This document shows positions 1-7,712 of a stretch of 13,056 bases of DNA, in pieces. A program made the translations under genes and the position numbers. Under the pieces are notes generated by a model. It was given only the letters and a program-made list of their open reading frames with translations. It did no database searches and was not told the origin of the DNA. This stretch comes from Fidelibacterota bacterium (GTDB taxonomy: Bacteria > Marinisomatota > Marinisomatia > Marinisomatales > UBA1611): the NCBI GenBank assembly GCA_002694025.1, contig NZKX01000042.1, positions 7,698 to 20,753 on the forward strand, read 5' to 3'. The stretch's first letter is position 1. The number at the start of each line of letters is the position of its first letter.

Positions 1-137
1 TTTAACGTTTTAAAGCCATCCATTTGTATTTCACTCATATGGACAAATAAATCTTTTCCACCTTCATTTGGTGTTAAAAATCCGTATCCCTTGGCGTCAT
101 TGAACCATTTTACAGTTCCTTCCATTTTTTTGCTCAT
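1..137 (-). CDS. CspA-family cold-shock protein, N-terminal part (runs off left edge)
   Basis: Reading leftward from an ATG at 135-137, the frame encodes about 45 residues starting [14 protein letters not shown], then KGYGFLTP and [11 protein letters not shown], and it is still open at position 1. The sequence KGYGF is RNP1 and the LFVHMS segment is RNP2, the two nucleic-acid-binding motifs of the cold-shock OB fold. The family is about 65-75 residues long, so roughly the last third is missing. Family members are cytoplasmic single-stranded RNA/DNA-binding proteins that act as RNA chaperones. The ATG at 123-125 (residue 5, MEGTVKWF) is an alternative start. The outer ATG is preferred because a purine-rich AGAAGAG lies about 7 nt before it. 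The sequence resembles beta/gamma-proteobacterial CspA proteins. Family assignment is secure; the particular paralogue is not. Confidence 0.93.
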   Translation of the reverse strand, partial: MSKKMEGTVKWFNDAKGYGFLTPNEGGKDLFVHMSEIQMDGFKTL

Positions 138-192
138 AATACACTCTTCTTTTTTTATTAAAACTTCAAACTCTAATTAACAATACAACAAT

Positions 193-221
193 ATATTATA
201 TTGCGTTTAAGATAGCTTCAA
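193..221 (-). promoter_or_regulatory. Putative sigma-70 promoter of the cold-shock gene
   Basis: On the minus strand there is a TTGAAG (-35-like, 216-221). It is followed by overlapping -10 candidates: TATAAT (195-200, 15-nt spacer, exact consensus hexamer) and TAATAT (193-198, 17-nt spacer). Transcription would start near 186, giving a leader of about 50 nt. That is shorter than the roughly 160-nt leader of E. coli cspA. A by-eye call in AT-rich DNA, so moderate confidence only. Confidence 0.45.
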
Positions 222-301
222 ATGTACATAGCATAAGCCAATAATCAATAAATAAGATAATAAAACTTTACAAATATTATAACGTAACTATTTCTGTATA
301 A

Positions 302-1567
302 TTAAATCATTTCTTCATCAATAGTAAATGAAATACCTCTATCTTGTAATCGGTCAATAAGTATCAGTCCGATCCCTGAGGCTGGCGTTAAAACACCATA
401 TGCTTTTGGTATTTTATCTTCATTCAATAAAATACTGATTGCTGATTCAGTAAGCATTTTTGCAGTGGCTGAATACCCCGGATCTGTTTTACCAATAATG
501 GTCACGCTGTTTTTTGCTACTCTATCTATTTTACCTATGATTTTCATTTTAAAGAAACCATCCTTCATTTTACGATCTGAAGGGCCCTCTCCTTGTTTAG
601 GCAAAACCATTTTCCTTAAGATCCAGAGCAAGAAATTTGACTTAATCGTGAATTGTAATATACCAAGAGTAATAAGCATTATGAATGCTCTTAAAAAACC
701 ATTTAGCCCATTTTTGAAAGAAGACATTTCGTTGTATTCAAATCTATCCCCATAGGAAAATTCTGCGATTGCATTTGTACGTCTTACTATTCTAGTATTT
801 ATCCCAGACATTAAAAACGGACAAATCCATTTTTTGATTGTGTTATCCCATCTAATTGACCTTAAAGTTGGCTCCTGCTCATATTTATACATTTTTTTCA
901 TTGGATTTAATGAAAAAGAACTATTTAAAATATTTTTTTTTTCTGGGTGTAGATCAACATATTTCATTACATTTATCATACTTGCAATGGTTCCTCCGCT
1001 CAGGCCGCCTTTTAATGCCTCAACGTAGAGATTTACCTCGTTACAAACTTTATTATATTTTTTTTGACAGTATCTTTGGAGTAGAAGTACACCTAGATCA
1101 GAGGGGATGGAATCGAAGCCACAGCTGTGGATAATTCGACACTTATTTTTTATTGCCTTTTCATGAAACAGATCGATCGACTCCCTGATGAAAGGAACTT
1201 CACCTGTCAAGTCACAATAATTTGTACTATTTTTAACACAAGATTCAACTAATGGTAAGCCGTATTTAATATAGGGACCTACTGTGCTTATAATTATTCC
1301 ACAAGATGACGTCATAGTATCTAGTGATTTAGAATCAAAACTATCTGCGACAAAGGTATCGATTTTTTCTGATTTTGGATTAATGTGGATGAATGACTTT
1401 TTTAATTCTTCAAGCTTTTTTTTATTTCTTCCAGCAATTGCCCAAGTAAATTTTGAATTATAAAGTCCATAGTGCGTAATTAAATATTCAAAAACAAGTC
1501 TTCCAGTAAAACCAGTTACTCCAAAAACAATTAAATCATATTTTTTTTTCTTCAACTTTACCAACAT
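302..1567 (-). CDS. Saccharopine dehydrogenase-like NAD(P)-binding oxidoreductase (trans-acting enoyl reductase family)
   Basis: The 421-residue protein begins with a short basic stretch and a beta strand leading into the Rossmann loop GVTGFTG (residues 16-22). The loop AGRN (45-48), TVGPY..YG (95-103), YCDLTGE (117-123) and CGFDSIPSDLG (149-159) follow. These are the signature blocks of the SCCPDH / trans-acting enoyl reductase group within the saccharopine dehydrogenase superfamily. A hydrophobic stretch around 290-325 and a C-terminal DPGYSATA plus TPASG block are also typical, and the length matches. Mycobacterial relatives act as trans enoyl reductases in lipid synthesis. The substrate in this organism cannot be read from sequence, and true lysine-pathway activity is unlikely. 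The gene sits upstream of and on the same strand as the cold-shock gene, and diverges from the methyltransferase at 1669. Its local base composition looks slightly richer in G+C than the glycan genes, consistent with a core-genome flank. Confidence 0.85.
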   Translation of the reverse strand: MLVKLKKKKYDLIVFGVTGFTGRLVFEYLITHYGLYNSKFTWAIAGRNKKKLEELKKSFIHINPKSEKIDTFVADSFDSKSLDTMTSSCGIIISTVGPYIKYGLPLVESCVKNSTNYCDLTGEVPFIRESIDLFHEKAIKNKCRIIHSCGFDSIPSDLGVLLLQRYCQKKYNKVCNEVNLYVEALKGGLSGGTIASMINVMKYVDLHPEKKNILNSSFSLNPMKKMYKYEQEPTLRSIRWDNTIKKWICPFLMSGINTRIVRRTNAIAEFSYGDRFEYNEMSSFKNGLNGFLRAFIMLITLGILQFTIKSNFLLWILRKMVLPKQGEGPSDRKMKDGFFKMKIIGKIDRVAKNSVTIIGKTDPGYSATAKMLTESAISILLNEDKIPKAYGVLTPASGIGLILIDRLQDRGISFTIDEEMI

Positions 1568-1587
1568 ATTTAGACTATCTTCTATAT

Positions 1588-1615
1588 ATTTTATATAAAG
1601 ATTTACATTGGTAAA
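1588..1615 (-). promoter_or_regulatory. Possible sigma-70 promoter for the saccharopine dehydrogenase-like gene
   Basis: On the minus strand TTTACC (1610-1615, 4 of 6 to the -35 consensus) and TAAAAT (1588-1593, 5 of 6 to the -10 consensus) are separated by 16 nt. The predicted start near 1581 leaves a leader of about 14 nt before the ATG at 1565-1567. The surrounding sequence is very AT-rich, so chance matches are common. Confidence 0.3.
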
Positions 1616-1668
1616 AATAAATTTGAATCTTTGTGAAGAAAAATATTTTATAATCTATAAATTTGATA

Positions 1669-2367
1669 ATGCCATCTTTCATTAGGAATAATATTTCTTT
1701 TTTAAAACAAAAGTTTTTAAAAATTAAAAAGGATGCTTTTACAAATAAATTTCTTGCTAACGATTATGGAGATTCTAGAGGAACACCAATCACGAGATTT
1801 TATATTCAACATTTTTTTTCAAATCTAAAACTTTTTGATTGGGGGGATTCTTTAGAATTTGGGGATAACAGATATACAGATCAATTTGGTCGAAATATTA
1901 CTAGCATCAAAACGTTCAGATTTTCAAACGAAACAACTACAAATGGTAACATTTTCAATGGTGATATAACCAAATTATCTTCTTTGCCAAAAGAAAGTTT
2001 TGATTCCATTATTTGTACGAATGTATTGAATTTTATTTTCGATGTTGAATCAGCTATAAAAGGTATTTATCAAATGCTAAAAAAGGATGGAAAATGTATT
2101 GTTACTTTAGATGGCCCGTCTTCTCATGTTAGTAGATATGACATGGAACGTTGGGGTGACTATTGGAGATTTACCAACTTGAGCGCGAAGTTAGCATTTG
2201 AACGTTCAAATTTTAAGGTTGAACATTGTACAGTATATGGAAATCCATACGCTTGCTCTGCTCAATTAAATGGATTCTGTCTTCAAGATGTTGATCAATC
2301 TAAACTTTTCCCTTCAAATCAAGACTATCAACTATTGATTGCGCTTTGCATTAAAAAAAAGATTTAA
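1669..2367 (+). CDS. Class I SAM-dependent methyltransferase of a glycan-cluster type
   Basis: I take the ATG at 1669 (232 residues); a TTG two codons upstream (1663) is in frame but has no advantage. The protein has an N-terminal YGDSRGTPITRFYI block (33-46) and a degenerate motif I, SLEFGDNRYT (61-70). It then shows NGDITKL (97-103), FDSIICTNVLNFI (111-123, the motif IV/post-motif region) and LKKDGKCIVTLDG (137-149). A RWGDYWRFT block (161-169) follows. This arrangement is typical of methyltransferase-fold proteins encoded beside glycosyltransferases, where they probably methylate a sugar hydroxyl, but the acceptor is unknown. No signal peptide or membrane segment is visible, so it is probably cytoplasmic. 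It diverges from the oxidoreductase at 1567 and converges, with a 21-nt gap, on the GT2 gene ending at 2389. A TATAAT at 1649-1654 is close to the start codon, but no well-spaced -35 is evident. Confidence 0.78.
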   Translation: MPSFIRNNISFLKQKFLKIKKDAFTNKFLANDYGDSRGTPITRFYIQHFFSNLKLFDWGDSLEFGDNRYTDQFGRNITSIKTFRFSNETTTNGNIFNGDITKLSSLPKESFDSIICTNVLNFIFDVESAIKGIYQMLKKDGKCIVTLDGPSSHVSRYDMERWGDYWRFTNLSAKLAFERSNFKVEHCTVYGNPYACSAQLNGFCLQDVDQSKLFPSNQDYQLLIALCIKKKI

Positions 2368-2388
2368 GTTTTATATATTTTTGAAATT

Positions 2389-3405
2389 TTAATTATATGT
2401 GGTAGATCTGTAAATATAAATTAATTCTCGGAATGAAATACTTTTGTCATAAAGTTTTGCTGAATTTTTTAATTCAAACAAGATAGATAAACTTTTATTT
2501 TTTTTACTTTTAATTACCCTAATTAGTCTTTGGTACAATTGCTCTTTGAAATACTTATTTTTATAAGTTTTTTTTATTACATTAGCTTTTATGATTTTAT
2601 TAGCCCATCCTAAAACTTCTTGAAACTTATATTGGCATAGAATAGATAGGTTTTGTTCTACAAATGCAATGTGGATTTTTTTTTCATGTTCAGTGGGTTC
2701 TATGTCTAGATCTTTCACAAGTTCAATTCTCATTAGATCAATATCTTTTTTGATACTTTCCCAATTACTACCACACATACTATTTGAATGCTTTCTTTGT
2801 TTGATTAGTTTTCTATCTAAACGTCCAGCTCTCATACCTGCTTTTGCAAGTCTAATAAATAAATCATAATCTTCAGTTGGCCTCTCTCTATATTGAATAC
2901 TATATTTATTAAATAATGATTTCTTGCACAAAATTGAAGAGTGTACCATCTCGTAAAAAAATAAATGGCTCAAGGTTTCATCTGGTTTAAAGTATCTTTT
3001 TTCATAATCCTGTATGTAATGATCATTTTCATCAATAAAAATAAAATTTGTATCAACCAAATCAATATTATGTTTTTCCAAATATTCTATTTGTAGAAGG
3101 AATCTATTTGGATCAGAAATATCATCCTGGTCTTGCCTAGCTATGTATTTACCTTTCGCTGATTTCAATCCCTTATTAAGAGCAAAGGTAATACCCTTGT
3201 TTTCGGTGTTGTTTATGATATTTATCCTTTTATCATTAAAAGATTTTAATATCGTTAGAGAGTTGTCTGTTGATCCATCATTTATAATAATGAACTCGAA
3301 ATTATTAAAAGTCTGATTAAGAATACTGTTTACTGCTTTAGCAAGAAATTTATCGCCATTATATACTGGCATTAAAACAGATACCTTTGGTCTATCAATT
3401 TTCAT
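2389..3405 (-). CDS. GT2-family glycosyltransferase
   Basis: The 338-residue protein has a clear GT-A fold. PKVSVLMPVYNGD (6-18) opens the nucleotide-binding half and NDGSTDNS (42-49) follows. DQDD (92-95) supplies the metal-binding Asp residues, and EDYDLFIR (178-185) gives the acidic catalytic-base region of bacterial GT2 enzymes. The C-terminal third (about 230-338) is Lys-rich and helical-looking, with no transmembrane helix, so the enzyme is probably cytoplasmic or peripheral to the inner membrane. The expected role is inverting transfer of a sugar from a nucleotide donor to a growing lipid-linked glycan; donor and acceptor cannot be read from sequence. It lies 73 nt downstream of the methyltransferase at 3479-4207 on the same strand, so the two are probably co-transcribed. 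Its 3' end converges on the methyltransferase ending at 2367, with no evident GC-rich terminator in the 21-nt gap. Confidence 0.9.
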   Translation of the reverse strand: MKIDRPKVSVLMPVYNGDKFLAKAVNSILNQTFNNFEFIIINDGSTDNSLTILKSFNDKRINIINNTENKGITFALNKGLKSAKGKYIARQDQDDISDPNRFLLQIEYLEKHNIDLVDTNFIFIDENDHYIQDYEKRYFKPDETLSHLFFYEMVHSSILCKKSLFNKYSIQYRERPTEDYDLFIRLAKAGMRAGRLDRKLIKQRKHSNSMCGSNWESIKKDIDLMRIELVKDLDIEPTEHEKKIHIAFVEQNLSILCQYKFQEVLGWANKIIKANVIKKTYKNKYFKEQLYQRLIRVIKSKKNKSLSILFELKNSAKLYDKSISFRELIYIYRSTTYN

Positions 3406-3478
3406 ACATCTTTAATTGCAATAACATCAAAAATTTTGAAAACTTCTTTTTAATATTCCATAAAAAATAATAAGAGTC

Positions 3479-4207
3479 CTAAATTTTTTCAAAAATCATA
3501 TTATGATTATTACCGTAACCTCTTTTAACAAATGGTTTTGTAAATATGAAAAAGATATATTCCAGAAACCGATAAATAATAAATGGCACATTCCCTTTTA
3601 AAGAAGGTTTTGGGATAACTGGCTTTGATTCTAATAACTTAAAATTATGTTTTTGAACTAAAGTAATCAATTCATCCTCAAAGAACTCTTTCACATGTCC
3701 ACGATATTTATCCGGAGGCAAATTTTGATTATTTTCCCATCTCATTATTGGTTTTTTTAGAATTAATTTAAGTAAGGTATTTTTAGGATTGTGGAAGTTT
3801 GGAGTTGATAAAATTAATAATCCATTACTTTTTAAAATTCTTTTTATCTCTGATAAATATTTTTCATATCTAACAATATGCTCAATTACTTGATTTGATA
3901 AAACAATATCTACACTTTCACTTTCAATTTTCATATCTAAACAATCACCATAGAGAAAATCAATTTTATCCAAAAATCTTTTTTTTGCATTTTCTAAATC
4001 AGGTTTATAATTATCAATTCCAATAATTTTAGCTTTAGGATAATTCAATATTATATCCATTAGGTTTGCTCCTGACCCACAACCTGCATCTACCAATGTA
4101 AAATCAACATTTTTTGCATAGTTCTTTAATAAATTAAGATTAATGAGTCTATTTTTATTTTCTTTATTTATTAGGCTTGATTTTATATTAGATACAATTT
4201 TTAGCAT
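3479..4207 (-). CDS. Class I SAM-dependent methyltransferase (Methyltransf_11/25-like)
   Basis: The 242-residue protein shows the complete SAM-binding core. Motif I is VDAGCGSGAN (39-48), with an acidic residue in IGIDNY (62-67) at the end of strand 2. Then come YGDCLDM (86-92), SNQVIEHI (104-111) and the strand-5 block LKSNGLLILSTPN (125-137). The C-terminal third is basic, with a hydrophobic patch near IYRFLEYIFFIF, which may contact membrane or a lipid-linked substrate; it is too short and irregular to call a membrane helix with confidence. Likely role: methylation of a sugar or glycan intermediate, inferred from the glycosyltransferase directly downstream. Menaquinone/ubiquinone-type methyltransferases share the same motifs and cannot be excluded on sequence alone. 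It is divergently oriented to the SDR gene at 4448. Confidence 0.85.
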   Translation of the reverse strand: MLKIVSNIKSSLINKENKNRLINLNLLKNYAKNVDFTLVDAGCGSGANLMDIILNYPKAKIIGIDNYKPDLENAKKRFLDKIDFLYGDCLDMKIESESVDIVLSNQVIEHIVRYEKYLSEIKRILKSNGLLILSTPNFHNPKNTLLKLILKKPIMRWENNQNLPPDKYRGHVKEFFEDELITLVQKHNFKLLESKPVIPKPSLKGNVPFIIYRFLEYIFFIFTKPFVKRGYGNNHNMIFEKI

Positions 4208-4447
4208 GATGATTTAAAATACTTAAAATTCAGGTATTAACTGTCTCTATATATTTAACATTATATTTTATAAATAACAATAAATACAGATTAATTTTTA
4301 AAATTTAGCCCTAAGGATGAGATTTTTATTAATTATATTTTGATTAGCTTATTCTTATTTTTAGAACAAATGAAAAATGATTCATTCACTCAAAAATTAA
4401 TTCCAGCTTATATCTTTAATTAAAACCTCATGAAAAGATAATTAGTA
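4208..4447. other. Divergent intergenic region of the glycan island
   Basis: These 240 bases separate the leftward methyltransferase/GT2 pair from the long rightward gene run, so both promoters should lie here. I see no coding frame with a credible product, no JUMPStart/ops-like element and no strong hairpin. Minus-strand candidates include a TATAAT near 4260-4272 without a good -35. Plus-strand candidates (TTGATT near 4339-4345, TATATC near 4410) are poorly spaced. Neither is firm enough to annotate as a promoter. Confidence 0.5.
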
Positions 4448-5434
4448 ATGGTTCAAAAACTAAAAAAGAAGAAATTTTTAATTAATGGCGGGTTAGGCAT
4501 GATCGGCAGCACCATAGCCAAAATTTTAGTTGAAGCTGGAGCAGAGGTAACCATTGTAGATGCTATGGTGAAGCCATTTGGTGCAAACTTATTTAACATA
4601 GATAAAATCAAAGATAAGGTTAATCTCCATTATTTAAATATTAAAAACACTGAAGAAATGAGGAAAGAAGTAAAGGATAAAGACGTCATATTTAATCTTG
4701 CTGGACAAATCGCACATAATGATAGCATCATAAATCCCTTGTATGATGCGAAACTGAATTATTTATATCAGCTAAATGTGATGGAATGCGTTAGGCAAGT
4801 CAATCCAAATGCTAAAATTATATTTTCAGGCTCTCGTCTACAGTTTGGAAAAATAAAAAATATACCTGTAGACGAGCATCATATTTCTAAACCTGAAACA
4901 CCATACGCCCTCCACAAGCAAGCTACTGAGAACATGTATCAGTTTTATTATCATCAATACAATAGTGATACTGTAGTTTTTAGAATTGCAAACCCCTTTG
5001 GACCACGAGGGCAAATAAAACATTCAAAGTATTCAATCATAAATTATTTTGTTAGACAAGCAATTGAGGGCAAAACAATATCTATTTTTGGAGAAGGGAA
5101 CCAATTGCGCGATTATATTTTTGTTGAAGATTTAGCAAAAGCATTCATAGCTGCCTCAATTACAAAGAAAAGTAAAGGTCAGGTTTTTAATATTGGATCA
5201 GGAGAAGGTACATCCTTTGTTAGTATGGTAAAAAAAATCATCAAGATTGTTGGAAATGGATCTTTTGAAAATATTCCATGGCCAGAAGATTACATTAATG
5301 TTGAGACTGGAGATTATATCACAAATATAGATAAAGCAAAAAGTATTTTAGAATGGAAACCTGAAACAGATTTTGAAAAAGGGTTACAAAAGACTGTAAC
5401 ATTTTATTCTAAACATATTTTAAAATATCTTTAA
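4448..5434 (+). CDS. NAD-dependent epimerase/dehydratase, extended SDR family
   Basis: The 328-residue protein follows the extended-SDR plan. It has the Rossmann loop GGLGMIG (14-20), an NAD-selecting Asp (D38 in TIVDAM) and LAGQIAH (84-90). The catalytic SGSR (127-130) is followed by the Tyr/Lys pair Y153-xxx-K157. The substrate-side blocks are NPFGPRGQ (182-189) and GEGNQLRDYIFVEDLA (215-230). It should use tightly bound NAD to oxidise and re-reduce, or dehydrate, a nucleotide sugar in the cytoplasm. The overall pattern is closest to UDP-glucose 4-epimerase or UDP-sugar decarboxylase-like enzymes; I cannot choose between 4-epimerase, 4,6-dehydratase and other activities. The NAD-binding half is preceded by a Lys-rich N-terminus. 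It heads the rightward run but is separated by 210 nt from the next gene, so it may be transcribed separately. No strong Shine-Dalgarno site precedes the ATG. Confidence 0.85.
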   Translation: MVQKLKKKKFLINGGLGMIGSTIAKILVEAGAEVTIVDAMVKPFGANLFNIDKIKDKVNLHYLNIKNTEEMRKEVKDKDVIFNLAGQIAHNDSIINPLYDAKLNYLYQLNVMECVRQVNPNAKIIFSGSRLQFGKIKNIPVDEHHISKPETPYALHKQATENMYQFYYHQYNSDTVVFRIANPFGPRGQIKHSKYSIINYFVRQAIEGKTISIFGEGNQLRDYIFVEDLAKAFIAASITKKSKGQVFNIGSGEGTSFVSMVKKIIKIVGNGSFENIPWPEDYINVETGDYITNIDKAKSILEWKPETDFEKGLQKTVTFYSKHILKYL

Positions 5435-5644
5435 TAATTAGGATAAATTTATATTTTTGTAATATTTTTAAAAGTACCTAATAATATTCAGAATTTAGAA
5501 CATATAAATGATCAACTTGTTTTATTTCTAGTGTAATTGATATTCACATTATAATCTAACAATTCGTATTAAAATTGTACTTATATGTACTAACTTAATT
5601 AACATGAATTTCCTATTACATTTATTTGCAAACCAATTCTAACT

Positions 5645-6973
5645 ATGTATCACAATTTTATAAAAAATATTATTTATCCATTGAGCGATAAGTTTATGGG
5701 ACTAGCAATAAATAAAAATTTGAAAAAAAACAGAAGCCTTCAATATTTTTCATATAAAGAATTGTATACCTTACAGAATAAAAAATTACATAACATTCTC
5801 TCTCACTGTAAAGACAATGTTCCCTATTATAAAGATATTTTCAATGAATCTAATTTTGATTTAAAAGGAGATTTATTCCAAGAAATTAAACAAATTCCAA
5901 TTTTGACAAAAAAGATCATAAAGGAAAATTTTCCACATAATATTATTGATAGAAAAAGAAATATTTATACAACTGAAAAAACTAGTGGTTCTTCAGGAGA
6001 ACAAGGGGAGTTTCTTTTAGATCGTGAAGCTTTTTCAAAGATTATAGCAGCACAAACTTTATATTGGGAATGGGCAGGTTATAGCTTTGGTAAAAAAGCA
6101 ATTCAAACGGGCATTAATCCTGAAAGAGGACTAAAAAAATATATAAAAGATAAACTATTATTAATAAAGTATGCTGATGCATTTAGGATAGATTTAAAAA
6201 CAGTTGAAAAAAATCTTATTCCTTTTAGGAACAAAAAGGAAGTTTTTTTCATTGGATATCCCTCTTCAATTTTTAGCTATGCTAAATTTGCTAAAGAATT
6301 AGGGATTAACGACCTTTCATTCAAAGCAATAATTTCATTAGGTGATAAAATGTTTCCTCACTACAGGAGTACTATAGAAAACACTTTTAATACTAAAATA
6401 TTTGATACTTATGGCGGTGCTGAAGGTTTAATGATTGCAGGAGAATGCTCTGAACATAAATATCATATACTCTCATCGCATGTCTATGTCGAAATTTTGG
6501 ATACAAATGGAAATAAAGTTCCTGATGGAGAACTAGGCGAAGTTGTGGTTACTGGGTTAGATAATTTTTTAATGCCCTTGATTAGGTATAAAATTGGAGA
6601 TTTAGCCATTAAATCAAAAAAAATAAGCAAATGTAAATGCGGTCGGTCTCTACCGATCATAGAAAAAATTATTGGGAGAGATACAGATATACTCTACACA
6701 CCGAAATTCAAAATATTAGTAGTGCACTTTTTTACAGGTATATTTGAACATTTTCCTGAAATAAAGCAATTCCAAGCAGAACAATTAGAAAAGGGAGGAA
6801 AAATCCGCATCAATTATATGAAAGGCACCAATTTTTCTGAAATAATTTTAGAGGACATTAGAAATAAAATATATGCTCGTGCCAAAGAAAAATTTCCATT
6901 GGAATTTAGAAATGTTTCCGAGATTATACCTTCGCCATCTGGTAAGCCCCAAATCATATTAAGAGCGTATTGA
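5645..6973 (+). CDS. PaaK/CapK-like adenylate-forming ligase
   Basis: The 442-residue protein carries the adenylate-forming motifs in order. The P-loop is TSGSSGEQGEF (113-123), then YGGAEG (256-261, A5-like), then RYKIGD (314-319, whose Asp binds ribose of AMP). The C-terminal SPSGKPQ contains K434, in the position of the A10 catalytic lysine. A CKCGR block (330-334) is typical of the phenylacetate-CoA ligase branch. Length fits PaaK (about 430). Family members activate a carboxylic acid as an acyl-AMP. CapK-type homologues recur in polysaccharide clusters, but their reactions are poorly defined. A role activating a carboxylate that modifies a sugar, or a uronic acid carboxyl, is inference. 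No acyl carrier protein or acyltransferase partner is visible in the window. The stop TGA (6971-6973) is 4 nt before the next gene's TTG start, implying shared transcription. Confidence 0.85.
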   Translation: MYHNFIKNIIYPLSDKFMGLAINKNLKKNRSLQYFSYKELYTLQNKKLHNILSHCKDNVPYYKDIFNESNFDLKGDLFQEIKQIPILTKKIIKENFPHNIIDRKRNIYTTEKTSGSSGEQGEFLLDREAFSKIIAAQTLYWEWAGYSFGKKAIQTGINPERGLKKYIKDKLLLIKYADAFRIDLKTVEKNLIPFRNKKEVFFIGYPSSIFSYAKFAKELGINDLSFKAIISLGDKMFPHYRSTIENTFNTKIFDTYGGAEGLMIAGECSEHKYHILSSHVYVEILDTNGNKVPDGELGEVVVTGLDNFLMPLIRYKIGDLAIKSKKISKCKCGRSLPIIEKIIGRDTDILYTPKFKILVVHFFTGIFEHFPEIKQFQAEQLEKGGKIRINYMKGTNFSEIILEDIRNKIYARAKEKFPLEFRNVSEIIPSPSGKPQIILRAY

Positions 6974-6977
6974 AACC

Positions 6978-7712
6978 TTGAAGCTTTCTGTATTAATTCC
7001 TGCAAAAGACGAAGAAGGTGATATTGAAGAAACTATTAGTAAAATAAGTAAAATACTTACAACTAGTAGTATTAATCATGAGATTATTGTAATTAATGAT
7101 CACAGTAACGATTCAACATTCGAAATTTTACAACTTTTAGAAAAAAACATTAGAGAATTAAAGATTATAAATAACGAGGATAAACCTGGATATGGGTTGA
7201 CAATTAGATTGGGGTTAGAAAATTACACCGGTGATATTATAGCAATTATGATGGCTGATGGATCTGACTCTCCGGACGATCTTATGAAATTTTATTTCAA
7301 ATCTATAGAAAATAATTCGTGCGTATTTGGATCTCGATTTTCATACGGTGGCACTACAAACAACTATCCAAAATTAAAATATGTTTTAAACAGAATTTTT
7401 AATAACCTTGTAAGATTAATTTTTCAAATTAATTATAATGATTTTACAAATGCTTTTAAAGTGTACACCAAGGAGGCAATTGAGGGATCAAAACCGTTTT
7501 TATCTAATCACTTTAATCTTACTTTAGAACTTCCATTGAAAATAATTATAAGAGGATATAAGTATGAAATTATCCCTAACTCTTGGGAGAACAGAAAAAC
7601 TGGTATTTCAAAAATGAAGATAAAAGAAATGGGAAGCAGATATCTATTTATTCTATTATACTGTTTAATTGAAAAACTTTTAACAAAAAATGATTATAAA
7701 AAGAATAGATAA
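6978..7712 (+). CDS. DPM1-like GT2 glycosyltransferase (probable polyprenyl-phosphate sugar synthase)
   Basis: The start is a TTG at 6978, followed directly by the canonical KLSVLIPAKDEEGDIEET. The in-frame stop at 6960-6962 leaves room for only this TTG or an ATT upstream. The 244-residue protein has IPAKDEE (7-13), INDHSNDST (39-47), the acidic metal/donor site ADGSDSPDD (93-101), DFTNAFKVY (155-163) and a basic NRKTGISKMK (205-214). The last two blocks match dolichyl/polyprenyl-phosphate mannose synthase, in which the Arg/Lys-rich motif closes over donor and lipid phosphate. It lacks the paired C-terminal membrane helices of some relatives; only a short hydrophobic stretch (222-235) is present. 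The predicted reaction is transfer of a sugar from a nucleotide donor to undecaprenyl phosphate at the cytoplasmic face. The next gene starts inside this one and encodes a polytopic membrane protein, a logical user of such a donor. Confidence 0.85.
   Translation: MKLSVLIPAKDEEGDIEETISKISKILTTSSINHEIIVINDHSNDSTFEILQLLEKNIRELKIINNEDKPGYGLTIRLGLENYTGDIIAIMMADGSDSPDDLMKFYFKSIENNSCVFGSRFSYGGTTNNYPKLKYVLNRIFNNLVRLIFQINYNDFTNAFKVYTKEAIEGSKPFLSNHFNLTLELPLKIIIRGYKYEIIPNSWENRKTGISKMKIKEMGSRYLFILLYCLIEKLLTKNDYKKNR

Noticed and set aside
465..1134. Several plus-strand open frames (465-755, 834-1028, 856-1134) opposite the saccharopine dehydrogenase-like gene
   Set aside because: They overlap a well-supported gene on the other strand, encode low-complexity Phe/Leu/Ser-rich peptides with no motifs, and have no ribosome-binding sites or conserved features.
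2669..2869. 66-residue plus-strand frame inside the GT2 gene
   Set aside because: It lies antisense to clear GT2 coding sequence; the hydrophobic composition is a by-product of the Lys/Ile-rich sense frame.
4208..4447. JUMPStart/ops antitermination element typical of polysaccharide operons
   Set aside because: No GGCGGTAG-like sequence is found in this or other upstream gaps.
5437..5482. Inverted repeat ATTAGG ... CCTAAT just after the SDR gene, considered as a terminator
   Set aside because: Arms are only 6 bp with a loop of 34 nt and no T tract follows, so it is not a convincing intrinsic terminator; chance is likely in AT-rich DNA.
5577..5590. Near-palindrome GTAC-TTATAT-GTAC upstream of the CapK-like gene, considered as an operator
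   Set aside because: Only 4-bp perfect arms, no second copy in the window and no regulator gene nearby.
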